This document shows positions 1 to 7,014 of a stretch of 10,494 bases of DNA, in pieces. The notes beneath the pieces were generated by a model. It was not told the DNA's origin. It searched no databases and saw only the letters and a program-made list of their open reading frames with translations. Numbering within the stretch: the first letter of the stretch is position 1; each line of letters opens with the position of its first letter. The stretch is from an uncultured Clostridia bacterium (lineage in GTDB: Bacteria; Bacillota; Clostridia; Peptostreptococcales; Anaerovoracaceae). The stretch is from positions 1 to 10,494 of the forward strand of contig CALIBC010000063.1 of NCBI GenBank assembly GCA_938045615.1, read 5' to 3'. Made by a program: the position numbers and the translations under genes.

Positions 1-784
1 GCATGCCGGTGTAGGCCTCGAGCCAGTCGAGTGCGGCGGCGCTCTGTCGGAAGATGGTGTCCAGCTGGGTGACCTTCTGCGGGTCTGTTTCGCGGTAATA
101 GGCCGTCAGTGTGCGCCCCTCGTTGCGGTAAGTTCGTTGCTCGAAACGTCCCGCAGCGAAGGCAAAGAGGTACGTGCTCAGGGGCCGTGTCGGTGCGAAG
201 TGGAGCGTCTTTCTGTCGGCGTGTTTTTCCTCTTTCGTGACACGCGTGTTCGACACACCGACCCATTCGGCGGGCAGTTCGAGCGTAAGCGCGAAGACGG
301 CCTTCAGGTTAGGTTGGTCGAAGCACGGGAAGATCGTCCGCGCACGGTCGGGCACGGAGAGGGAGTAGAGGTAGTCGTCGTTGCGGTTGAGCGACTGGTC
401 GCCCGCGGTGAATCGTACACTGATCGCGTTTTCGCCCGCCTGAGTCAGTGCAGCAGGCAGGATGATGTGCTCGTTGCGGAAGGTGTATGCGGCCGTCTTT
501 CCGTTCACCCTCACCTCGGCGATCTTGTCCGCCACTTCGCGGAAGTCGATGACGATCTCGGTGGGTGCATCGAGTCGGAAGCGGATCCGCCCCTCGCCCG
601 TGACGGGTGTGTGTTTGTCTCGAGGAATCGAGAAGTGTAGGTCGTAACGTAAGTCTTTGACCTTCTGCTTGCGCAGTTGGGCCAGTTCGCGTGAGACGCC
701 AGCGTCGTGCACGGCGTCAATCGTTTGGCCGTACCCGGTGAGGCAGTTCACGGCCATAATCAGTAGGAATGCGTATCGTATCAT
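1..784 (-). CDS. M1 family metallo-aminopeptidase, N-terminal part (cut by window edge)
   Basis: Reading the minus strand from ATG at 784-782 gives 261 open codons that run off the left edge. The first ~20 residues (MIRYAFLLIMAVNCLTGYGQ) look like a Sec signal peptide, so the product is probably periplasmic or surface-exposed. The rest matches the N-terminal beta domain of M1 zinc aminopeptidases: a 'DLRYDLHFSIP' start of the domain, 'NRNDDYLYSLSVPDRARTIF', the family-typical 'PCFDQPNLKAVF' at about residues 162-173, and 'STYLFAFAAGRF'. Substrate-binding GAMEN and zinc-binding HExxH lie further on and outside the window, so catalytic competence cannot be judged. In the family these enzymes remove N-terminal residues from peptides. 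The gene is GC-rich, unlike the glycan block, and is transcribed away from it, so it is probably chromosomal backbone. Family assignment is confident; substrate is unknown. Confidence 0.93.
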   Translation of the reverse strand, partial: MIRYAFLLIMAVNCLTGYGQTIDAVHDAGVSRELAQLRKQKVKDLRYDLHFSIPRDKHTPVTGEGRIRFRLDAPTEIVIDFREVADKIAEVRVNGKTAAYTFRNEHIILPAALTQAGENAISVRFTAGDQSLNRNDDYLYSLSVPDRARTIFPCFDQPNLKAVFALTLELPAEWVGVSNTRVTKEEKHADRKTLHFAPTRPLSTYLFAFAAGRFEQRTYRNEGRTLTAYYRETDPQKVTQLDTIFRQSAAALDWLEAYTGM

Positions 785-847
785 AGGGTAATAAAGTAGA
801 TATTCAGGCGTTAGATGCCGAGGAAGTTCCGATCCCAGATCGGCGGG

Positions 848-855
848 CAAAACTA
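848..855 (-). promoter_or_regulatory. Candidate Bacteroidetes -7 box for the aminopeptidase gene
   Basis: On the minus strand the bases read TAGTTTTG, an exact fit to the Bacteroidetes -7 consensus TAnnTTTG, about 60 bases before the aminopeptidase ATG. No clear -33 TTTG stands at the usual 19-21 base spacing, so this is a half-supported promoter. Confidence 0.42.
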
Positions 856-868
856 CGTAAAGCCTTGA

Positions 869-910
869 GAGGTGCGACCTCGTTAAAAGGTGGCTTTTGA
901 CGAGGTGCGA
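869..910. repeat. Structured element: direct repeat plus long hairpin in the divergent intergenic region
   Basis: The 9-mer GAGGTGCGA occurs twice (869-877 and 902-910). Bases 877-889 (ACCTCGTTAAAAG) pair with 894-906 (CTTTTGACGAGGT) around a GTGG loop, giving a 13-bp stem with a single G/T pair. ACCTC at 877-881 can instead pair with GAGGT at 869-873 around GCG, so the two hairpins exclude each other. The element sits between two divergent candidate promoters. It could be an operator or a transcript-level switch; there is no T-run directly after it, so it is not an ordinary terminator. The structure is seen directly; the function is inference. Confidence 0.5.
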
Positions 911-949
911 ATAGCTTTTCATGCAAAAAACGCCGGTACGGAACTTTCG

Positions 950-957
950 TATATTTG
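950..957 (+). promoter_or_regulatory. Candidate Bacteroidetes -7 box for the oxidoreductase gene
   Basis: TATATTTG fits TAnnTTTG exactly and lies about 70 bases before the ATG at 1026. No convincing -33 TTTG is seen at the usual spacing. If real, transcription starts near 965, which would put the in-frame upstream ATG at 921 outside the transcript and favours a start at 1008 or 1026. Confidence 0.42.
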
Positions 958-1025
958 CCGCGCTTTTGAGGTTACTCCGCCTGGGAGTGACGAGCCTTTG
1001 GCGTATCATGGAGCAAGCAAAAACA

Positions 1026-2036
1026 ATGAAACCAATTCGTTTTGCTGTCGTCGGCTGCGGTCACATCGGGAAGCGCCACGCAGAGATGATCTGCCGTGAA
1101 GACGGTGCAGAATTGGTGGCTTTATGCGACATTCGTCCGAAGTCGGAATTAGCCATTGAGGCCTATGCCAACGTGCCCTTCTTCAGCAATCTGGACGATC
1201 TGCTTGCCAGTGATCTCTCCTTCGATGTGGTAAACATTTGTACGCCGAATGGGCTGCATGCCCGCATGGCGATTCAGGCAATCGAGGCCGGTCATCACGT
1301 CGTAATAGAGAAGCCAATGGCGCTCACAACAGCTGACGCAGAAAAGGTGGTCTATGCCGGACTGAAGTATCAGAAGCAGATCTTCTGCGTGATGCAAAAT
1401 CGCTACTCGCCACCTTCAGTGTGGATCAAGGATCTGATTGAGTCAGGTCGGCTGGGGCGTGTGTATATGGTGCAGCTCAATTGCTATTGGAATCGTGACG
1501 CGCGTTATTACCGTCCCGGTGGTTGGCATGGCACAGCTGATTTAGACGGAGGAACACTCTTCACCCAGTTCTCCCACTTCATCGACATCCTTTATTGGCT
1601 TTTTGGCGACATCACCGATATACAAGCGCGTTTCGCCGACTTCAACCACGAGCACCTCACCGACTTTGAAGATTCAGGCGTTGTCAGTTTTCGGTTCACA
1701 AATGGAGGCCTCGGTTCGCTCAACTATTCGACGTCGGTATGGGATAAGAACCAAGAAAGCAGCCTGACGATCATTGCTGAAAACGGCAGCGTCAAGATCG
1801 GCGGTCAGTACATGGATAAAGTCGAATACTGCCACGTCAAAGATTATACGATGCCAGATCTTCCGCAGACCAATCCTGGCAATGATTATGGGACCTACAG
1901 GGGTTCGGCCCAGAATCATCACTATGTCATCCGTAACGTGGTTAACGTCCTCTCTGAAAACAGTTCAGACACAATTACAACGAACGTTCTCGAAGGCATG
2001 AAAGTCGTGGATATTATCGGGCGGATGTATGCGTAA
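1026..2036 (+). CDS. Gfo/Idh/MocA family NAD(P)-dependent oxidoreductase
   Basis: The 336-residue product begins with a Rossmann fold: 'IRFAVVGCGHIGKRH' with the GCGHIG dinucleotide loop at residues 10-15, and 'LVALCDIRP' at the end of beta-2. 'NICTPNGLHA' and 'VVIEKPMAL' follow, with the family EKP at 95-97 whose Lys contacts cofactor and substrate. The catalytic region 'GGTLFTQFSHFIDILYWLFG' carries the H184...D187 pair expected of this family. Members oxidise or reduce sugar or inositol hydroxyls; in polysaccharide loci they often act on nucleotide sugars (WbpB/WlbA type, acting on UDP-GlcNAcA), but the substrate here is not determined. I chose ATG 1026 because the protein then starts directly at the Rossmann strand; the in-frame ATGs at 1008 and 921 add non-conserved residues. 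A TGGAGC stretch about 12 bases upstream may serve as a weak ribosome site. The gene is followed by a likely terminator, so it may be a separate unit from the glycan block. Confidence 0.92.
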   Translation: MKPIRFAVVGCGHIGKRHAEMICREDGAELVALCDIRPKSELAIEAYANVPFFSNLDDLLASDLSFDVVNICTPNGLHARMAIQAIEAGHHVVIEKPMALTTADAEKVVYAGLKYQKQIFCVMQNRYSPPSVWIKDLIESGRLGRVYMVQLNCYWNRDARYYRPGGWHGTADLDGGTLFTQFSHFIDILYWLFGDITDIQARFADFNHEHLTDFEDSGVVSFRFTNGGLGSLNYSTSVWDKNQESSLTIIAENGSVKIGGQYMDKVEYCHVKDYTMPDLPQTNPGNDYGTYRGSAQNHHYVIRNVVNVLSENSSDTITTNVLEGMKVVDIIGRMYA

Positions 2037-2092
2037 GAGTGTTGAAAAATACTGTATTATTAACTTGTGTGCGTTCACCTTTATCGCAAATA

Positions 2093-2116
2093 GGGGCTTC
2101 AAAGCCCCATGTTTTT
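2093..2116 (+). terminator. Likely intrinsic terminator after the oxidoreductase gene
   Basis: GGGGCTT (2093-2099) and AAGCCCC (2102-2108) form a GC-rich hairpin, best drawn as a 5-6 bp stem with a 4-6 base loop. It is followed, after ATG, by TTTTT at 2112-2116. It lies 57 bases after the oxidoreductase stop and 55 before the next gene, so the glycan block probably has its own promoter in 2117-2170, although no clear TAnnTTTG box is visible there. Confidence 0.6.
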
Positions 2117-2170
2117 ACGTAGCAAAAACTCAGAAATAGAATATCTTCTCAAACAAAACAACCTACACAA

Positions 2171-2983
2171 GTGAATTTCTCATTGCTCAAAAAAAAGATT
2201 CGTTGGACGACTGAACGATATACCTATCTATATACAGGTGTTATACCTTTTTGGGGACATTTTTCGTTGATGAATTATTGGCGCCTTCGAAAAGACAAGA
2301 ATGCATTGTTGCGCCAGGCAAAACAGTCAGAATTTTGTTTCCCAATCACGAGTCTACGTCCGTGCTATTCTGATAGAACAGATGATGCAGGTTCTCTTTC
2401 CTTGCATTACTTCTTTCAGGACTTATTTGTAGCCCAACGAATATTCAAGAATGCTCCATTGCATCATGTAGACATTGGGAGTCGTATAGACGGCTTCGTT
2501 GCCCATTTGGCATCTTTTAGGTCAGTTGAGGTTTTTGATATACGTCCGTTAGAGATGAATATACCCAATGTAACATTTAAACAGTTGGACATTATGGATC
2601 GTACATGTATCAAGGAAAACAGCATCCCTTCTGTTTCATGTTTACATGCGTTGGAACATTTTGGTTTGGGAAGATATGGCGATCCCATTAATTTTGATGG
2701 GTTTAATATTGGATTTAAGAATATTGCAGATCTATTGATGCCAAGAGGGAAGCTCTATTTTTCAGTGCCAATAGGGGTACAAAGGATTGAGTTTCATGCA
2801 CACCGGGTGTTTTCTCTTTCATTCCTTTTGGAGATGATAAGTCCGTTTTATACGATAGACATGTTTTCTTACGTGGATGATCAAAATAAATTTTATCCGA
2901 ACGTGCAATTGTCTGACGAGTTGGTTAAAAATAACCGCCACTGTCGATACGGATGTGGTATCTTTGAATTGACAAAAAAGTAA
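2171..2983 (+). CDS. DUF268 family protein, methyltransferase-like
   Basis: The 270-residue protein starts with GTG; no in-frame ATG stands just upstream, and the first internal ATG is at residue 34. Two segments identify it. 'HHVDIGSRIDGFV' at about 98-110 resembles the SAM-binding motif I of Rossmann-type methyltransferases, followed by acidic 'VEVFDIRP' (119-126). 'LHALEHFGLGRYGDPI' at 158-173 is the signature of the DUF268 family (PF03269). 'LLMPRGKLYFSVPIG' at 188-202 corresponds to a late strand of a class I methyltransferase. DUF268 members are often found in polysaccharide loci and have no well-defined biochemical role that I know of. It is the first gene of the AT-rich block, 33 bases before the flippase gene. 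A sugar methyltransferase role is inferred from fold and context. Confidence 0.85.
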   Translation: MNFSLLKKKIRWTTERYTYLYTGVIPFWGHFSLMNYWRLRKDKNALLRQAKQSEFCFPITSLRPCYSDRTDDAGSLSLHYFFQDLFVAQRIFKNAPLHHVDIGSRIDGFVAHLASFRSVEVFDIRPLEMNIPNVTFKQLDIMDRTCIKENSIPSVSCLHALEHFGLGRYGDPINFDGFNIGFKNIADLLMPRGKLYFSVPIGVQRIEFHAHRVFSLSFLLEMISPFYTIDMFSYVDDQNKFYPNVQLSDELVKNNRHCRYGCGIFELTKK

Positions 2984-3016
2984 TTGCGCTATTTCTGGAT
3001 ATATTCTTTCTGAAAA

Positions 3017-4462
3017 ATGTCATCTGCAGCTTCGCTAAAAGAGAAAACAGCTAAAGGCCTTTTTTGGGGAGGATTAGGTAGTAGTGTACAGCAAATGCTT
3101 GGGGGCGTATTTGGGCTAATTACTGCACGAATCCTCAATGCAGAAGATTATGGTTTGATTGGCATGTTAGCCATTTTCAATGGCATTGTAACTATTCTCC
3201 AAGAAAGTGGTTTTACTGCTGCATTAGCTAATAGGCAAGAAATAAAGCACGAGGATTACAATGCGGTATTTTGGTTTAGCACACTAACCAGTATCGTAGC
3301 CTATGTGATTTTATTCTTTTGTGCGCCATTGATCGCCTTTTTTTACAGGAAACCTGCATTGATTCCTCTTTCTCGGATTCTGTTCCTTGGGTTTGTGTTT
3401 GGAGGTATGGGAGTTGCGTTGAACGCTCATTTGAATAAAAATCTGAAGGTAAAAGAACGAGCGGTCGGTGATATAATTGCAATTATTGTGTCAGGTACGC
3501 TCGGTGTCATACTTGCTTTAAACGGGTATGCTGCTATTGGACTTGCCATACAGACGGTTACTTATGTTGGAGTCAGCGTCTTTTTTCGTTTCTATTATTC
3601 ATCATGGCGACCGACATTTCAATTCAATTTCTTTCCTTTACGTGAGATGTTTGGATTTAGTTCAAAGTTGATCTTGACGAATTTTTTATTTCAGATAAAC
3701 AACAATATGCTTTCTGTTATAATGGGGAGATTTTATAACCCTAACCAACTAGGTTTCTACACACAGGGGCAGAAATGGATGGGAATGGCCAGTCAAGTCG
3801 TAAATGGTATGATCAGTTATATTGCACACCCAGTTTTTGTCGAAGTTACCGACAATGGAGAGAGACAGCGTCATATCTTTCGTAAGATGGTGCGGTTTGG
3901 TGCTTTTATATCCTTGCCAGCTATGGCTGGATTAGCCTTAATCGCAAAAGAATTTATTTGGATTTTTCTCGGTGAAAAATGGATGCCCAGCATTCCTTAT
4001 TTGCAAATACTTTGCATATGGGGTAGCTGCAATTATTTATGGACACTGTATATATACTTGCTGATGGCTCATGGGAAATCCGGTGCCTATTTATTAGGAA
4101 CTGTATTAACCGGTATCGCACAACTTCTTTTGATTTGGGGCGTTTACCCATTGGGCACCTATTGGATGGTTATAGGTTTTGTTGCTGTTTCGTGTTTAAG
4201 CTTATTTTATTGGCACAAAATCGCTGGTCAATTGATCTCGTTATCAATTTGGCAAGTGCTAAAAGACATTGCACCCTATTTGGCCATTACCGGAACATCA
4301 GTGTTAATTGCATGGTTTGTAGCTCACTTTACAAGTGACAGATATATTTCCTTCTTTGTTAAATCCTTTTTATATATTGGATGCTATTTGATTATTTCCA
4401 AAATCTTGGATTCAACTATGCTAAAAGAGAGTTTGAGCTTTATAAAGAACAGACGAATATGA
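3017..4462 (+). CDS. Oligosaccharide flippase, Wzx / MVF family (polysaccharide biosynthesis protein)
   Basis: The 481-residue, strongly hydrophobic protein has about 12-14 membrane segments by eye, beginning at residues 13-35 and ending with 'FLYIGCYLIISKIL'. The N-terminus ('SLKEKTAKGLFWGGLGSSVQ') and 'LTARILNAEDYGLIGML'-like segment (here LITARILNAEDYGLIGML) are typical of Wzx/WzxC flippases (COG2244), as is 'RFYNPNQLGFYTQGQKWMG' near residue 238. Such proteins move undecaprenyl-diphosphate-linked oligosaccharides from the inner to the outer face of the inner membrane. Length is usual for the family and no break is seen. The stop overlaps the start of the next gene (ATGA at 4459-4462), which points to translational coupling. 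The sequence does not tell which glycan is exported. Confidence 0.93.
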   Translation: MSSAASLKEKTAKGLFWGGLGSSVQQMLGGVFGLITARILNAEDYGLIGMLAIFNGIVTILQESGFTAALANRQEIKHEDYNAVFWFSTLTSIVAYVILFFCAPLIAFFYRKPALIPLSRILFLGFVFGGMGVALNAHLNKNLKVKERAVGDIIAIIVSGTLGVILALNGYAAIGLAIQTVTYVGVSVFFRFYYSSWRPTFQFNFFPLREMFGFSSKLILTNFLFQINNNMLSVIMGRFYNPNQLGFYTQGQKWMGMASQVVNGMISYIAHPVFVEVTDNGERQRHIFRKMVRFGAFISLPAMAGLALIAKEFIWIFLGEKWMPSIPYLQILCIWGSCNYLWTLYIYLLMAHGKSGAYLLGTVLTGIAQLLLIWGVYPLGTYWMVIGFVAVSCLSLFYWHKIAGQLISLSIWQVLKDIAPYLAITGTSVLIAWFVAHFTSDRYISFFVKSFLYIGCYLIISKILDSTMLKESLSFIKNRRI

Positions 4463-5415
4463 AAATGATTACTCAGGCGATCTATTCGCATCGTTATAAG
4501 GGTTGGAGTATTCCTGAGACTTGTTGCTATATATTTATGCGGGCTTCTTCTCGACTGAATGTAGGAGCATCCTATTTTTATAGGAAATACAGAAGGCGAT
4601 CTAACAACGATTTTGTGCGAAAATGGCTTCGTCGTCACGGAGATGATTTTGTGTTTGATTTCAAGGGTGTTCTGCTCCCAAATGTTTCAGGGGACTTCGA
4701 TTTATTGTCGGGTCTGAAATACGTCTTTGATGATGTGTATTTGATTCCAATCTATTTCCATAATGACTACTCGCAAGCTAATGTAACATTGGTTGATCAG
4801 TTTACGGCAGAAGGTCCTTACGGATTGGTTAGCGAGCAGGTTGATGTAAAAGTTGAACAAGGAGATGTCGTGTTCGATGTTGGCGCATGGATAGGTGACT
4901 TTAGTGCATTGGCTGCGGCGCAGGGAGCTGCTGTTTATGCTTTTGAACCTACGCCCGATACTTATAAATGGCTATGTCGCACGGCTTCTTTGAGTAAAGG
5001 GGAAATTATACCAGTGCAAAAGGCCTTAGGAGATAAAAGTGAAGAGGTCGAACTACTTCTTGACAATAGCGGAGGTGGATCGAATAGTCTTCCCTCCCTG
5101 CACAAATTGACAAACGGAAGAGAGTCTATAGAAAGTCATGCTTTGCCATTAGTCAAAGTGACAACGATAGATCAGTTTGTTTTTGACAATCAAATTAGCA
5201 AAGTTGATTTTATCAAGGCAGATATTGAAGGTGCTGAACGATATATGCTAAATGGTGCGACTGAGACACTTCGCCGATTTGCTCCGAAATTGGCCATTTG
5301 CACATATCACTTGAAAGATGATCCTCAAGTGCTTGAGGATATTATTAAAGAAGCTAATCCCGCTTATACGATTGTGCACACACGCCATAAATTATTTGCT
5401 TCTGTTAAGCTATAA
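4459..5415 (+). CDS. FkbM family SAM-dependent methyltransferase (first of three)
   Basis: The product is 318 residues. The FkbM fold (PF05050) occupies about 130-285: SAM motif I 'VVFDVGAWIGDFS' at 137-149, an acidic strand end 'VYAFEPTPDTY' at 159-169 with E163 expected to bind the SAM ribose, and 'VDFIKADIEGAERYMLNGA' at 249-267, the usual post-motif. The first ~60 residues are basic and poorly conserved. I chose ATG 4459 because it overlaps the flippase stop as ATGA; the reading frame stays open up to 4381, but that would mean 82 bases of overlap with the flippase. FkbM enzymes O-methylate hydroxyls on sugars and other small molecules; a role in methylating a sugar of the exported glycan is inferred from the neighbours. 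Confidence 0.9.
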   Translation: MKMITQAIYSHRYKGWSIPETCCYIFMRASSRLNVGASYFYRKYRRRSNNDFVRKWLRRHGDDFVFDFKGVLLPNVSGDFDLLSGLKYVFDDVYLIPIYFHNDYSQANVTLVDQFTAEGPYGLVSEQVDVKVEQGDVVFDVGAWIGDFSALAAAQGAAVYAFEPTPDTYKWLCRTASLSKGEIIPVQKALGDKSEEVELLLDNSGGGSNSLPSLHKLTNGRESIESHALPLVKVTTIDQFVFDNQISKVDFIKADIEGAERYMLNGATETLRRFAPKLAICTYHLKDDPQVLEDIIKEANPAYTIVHTRHKLFASVKL

Positions 5416-5444
5416 AAGAGGAGTTCCTTTTTCTGATTCTTTGA

Positions 5445-6295
5445 ATGGTTGAAAATATCCACATAAGGGTTTGGGGGGATCGGAAATCAGCTATTTATTT
5501 ATGCTTTTGCCCGATGTATATCACTCAATTGGTCCGGAAAGGTTTTTCTGGAAACGTACAGTGGTTTTCGTGGTGATGGCTACCATCGCATTTATAAACT
5601 GGATCGTTTTTACATAACACTGCCAAAGTCAAATTTTCTTTCCTCGTTATTCTTTTCTTTCAATCGAAAATATCCGCTCTTAAAAACGCCTTTTCTTTCC
5701 TTCCTCTCGACTGATTATAGAGAATGAGGATCAACTAATTTCCAATGTGAGTGAACTTATCCCTTCTTCAAATCTGAGAGAAAAGAATTTGTTTTATCAA
5801 GGTTATTGGCAGCACATCAATTTTTTATTGATTCGTGAGATTTTGCTTTCTGAATTGCAATTTAGCTTTCCAAAAAGCCCTGTTTTTGAGATTATTAAAG
5901 AAAAGATTCAGGCCTCAGAGGCTATCTGTTTGCATGTGCGTCGAGTTCAGTATTGTCAATGTCTGACACTCGATTATTATCATGCCGCTATTTTATTGAT
6001 TGCAAGCTCATGTGTCTCTCCTTGTTTTTTTATCTTTTCAGATGATCTGGATTGGTGTAGACGGAATTTGAAAATTTCTTATCCGACCTATTATGTGGAT
6101 AATTTTGAGGATGAATTGTACGAATTGGAATTGATGACTCTTTGCCACCATTTCATTATAGCAAATAGTTCTTTTAGCTGGTGGGGAGCGTGGTTGTCGC
6201 AACATCCAGATAAAATGGTAATCCTTCCGGAAGATTATTTAGTCAGCAATATGAATGGACGAGTGATCCCAATGCCCTCAAAAGAGTTGCACTAA
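5445..6295 (+). pseudogene. Decayed GT11 alpha-1,2-fucosyltransferase, two frameshifts
   Basis: Three frame segments join into one GT11 protein of about 283 codons, near the family's usual length. Segment 1 starts at ATG 5445 ('MVENIHIRVWG') and leaves frame at six G's (5473-5478). Segment 2 (5479-5724, next frame) reads 'IGNQLFIYAFARCISL', the family's N-terminal GGxGNQxFxYAFA signature that contacts GDP-fucose, then 'FRGDGYHRIYKLDRFY', and stops at TGA 5725. Segment 3 is open from upstream of 5705 to 6295 and contains 'NLFYQGYWQHINF', 'ICLHVRR', 'CLTLDYYHAA', 'FIFSDDLDWC' and 'FIIANSSFSWWGAWL', all GT11 hallmarks. In intact members HVRR is followed by GDY and a short loop; here it runs HVRRVQYCQCLTLDYY, so the catalytic GDY is missing. 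The gene is almost certainly inactive. Sequencing error could explain the frameshifts but hardly the lost motif. It is flanked by FkbM genes. Confidence 0.88.
5473..5478 (+). repeat. Homopolymeric G6 tract at a frameshift
   Basis: Six G's stand exactly where the pseudogene's frame breaks. Eight G's would restore the family-typical W-G-G-I-G-N-Q; five would give W-G-I-G-N-Q. Slipped-strand changes in such tracts are a known on/off mechanism in other bacterial fucosyltransferase genes (Helicobacter). Here it can only be a relic, since a second frameshift lies downstream. Confidence 0.45.
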
Positions 6296-6307
6296 ATTTG
6301 CAGTCAT

Positions 6308-6994
6308 ATGAAAATACTTAATGCGATTTATCGTCTTCTTCATAGAAGACAGATATTTGTCAACGATATATTGAGATTTCTCTCTAAAATAGATAGCCCT
6401 ATTATATTGGAAGCGGGAGCTGCTGACGGGGCGGATACGTTGCGATTCGCAAAGTTGCTCTCTTCTCAGGGAGTTATCTATGCATTTGAGCCGGTTCTGC
6501 AAAATTTTGAACGATTGAAAGATCTTGTGAAGGAGCAGCATAATGTCCATACTTTCAGAATGGCGTTAGGTGACCATGATGGAAAAATGAAGATGAATGT
6601 TAGTCGAAATATTAAAGCGGACGATAATATCGCATCTTCTAGTTCGCTGTTGAAACCAAAAACTTTAACTTCGTCGCATCCTCATATCGTTTTTGAAAAA
6701 TCGGAAGAGGTCGATGTGAGAACTATTGATAGTTGGGCCACAGAAAATAAAGTCACTCGAATTGATGCCATGTGGTTAGATATGCAAGGTTCAGAGTGTG
6801 CTACATTGCAAGCCTCGCCAATCATAATGAAGACGGTCCGGGTCCTATATACGGAAGTCAATTTTGAGGAGACATATGAAGGATGTATTCTTTATGATGA
6901 ATACAGAGATTGGTTGTATTCTCTTGGCTTTAAATTGGTGAAAAGTGAATTCAGGTGGAAAGAACAGGGTAATGCTCTGTTTGTCCGAGAATAA
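6308..6994 (+). CDS. FkbM family SAM-dependent methyltransferase (second of three)
   Basis: The product is 228 residues, essentially the catalytic domain alone. SAM motif I is 'ILEAGAADGADTL' at 33-45, followed by 'IYAFEPVLQNFERL' at 57-70 with E61 as the expected SAM-ribose ligand, and the FkbM post-motif 'MWLDMQGSE' at 155-163. 'VLYTEVNFEETYEG' near 179-192 is a typical C-terminal FkbM strand and loop. It starts at ATG 6308, 12 bases after the fucosyltransferase pseudogene, and lies 20 bases before the next FkbM gene. It is clearly different from the other two FkbM proteins, so it is not a recent duplicate. Presumably it O-methylates a sugar; the acceptor is unknown. Confidence 0.9.
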   Translation: MKILNAIYRLLHRRQIFVNDILRFLSKIDSPIILEAGAADGADTLRFAKLLSSQGVIYAFEPVLQNFERLKDLVKEQHNVHTFRMALGDHDGKMKMNVSRNIKADDNIASSSSLLKPKTLTSSHPHIVFEKSEEVDVRTIDSWATENKVTRIDAMWLDMQGSECATLQASPIIMKTVRVLYTEVNFEETYEGCILYDEYRDWLYSLGFKLVKSEFRWKEQGNALFVRE

Positions 6995-7014
6995 ATAGAT
7001 CAGAGGGAATCATT

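Noticed and set aside
137..640. A 167-codon plus-strand ORF (and its smaller overlapping ORFs) at the left end
   Set aside because: It is the antisense shadow of the GC-rich M1 aminopeptidase, which has clear family motifs on the minus strand in the same bases.
921..1025. Upstream ATG at 921 as the oxidoreductase start
   Set aside because: It adds 35 residues without family similarity ahead of the Rossmann strand, and a candidate -7 promoter box (950-957) lies inside this stretch.
4381..4458. Start of the first FkbM gene at ATG 4381
   Set aside because: It would overlap the flippase gene by 82 bases; ATG 4459 gives the usual ATGA coupling and loses no conserved residue.
5414..5432. Terminator-like AAAA-G-AGGA / TCCT-TTTT pairing after the first FkbM gene
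   Set aside because: The stem is AT-rich with a bulge and a loop too small to be stable, and the same-strand gene order continues, so I do not call a terminator.
5747..6295. A stand-alone 182-codon gene
   Set aside because: It is the C-terminal part of GT11; its frame is open further upstream and the N-terminal half is found in another frame just before it.
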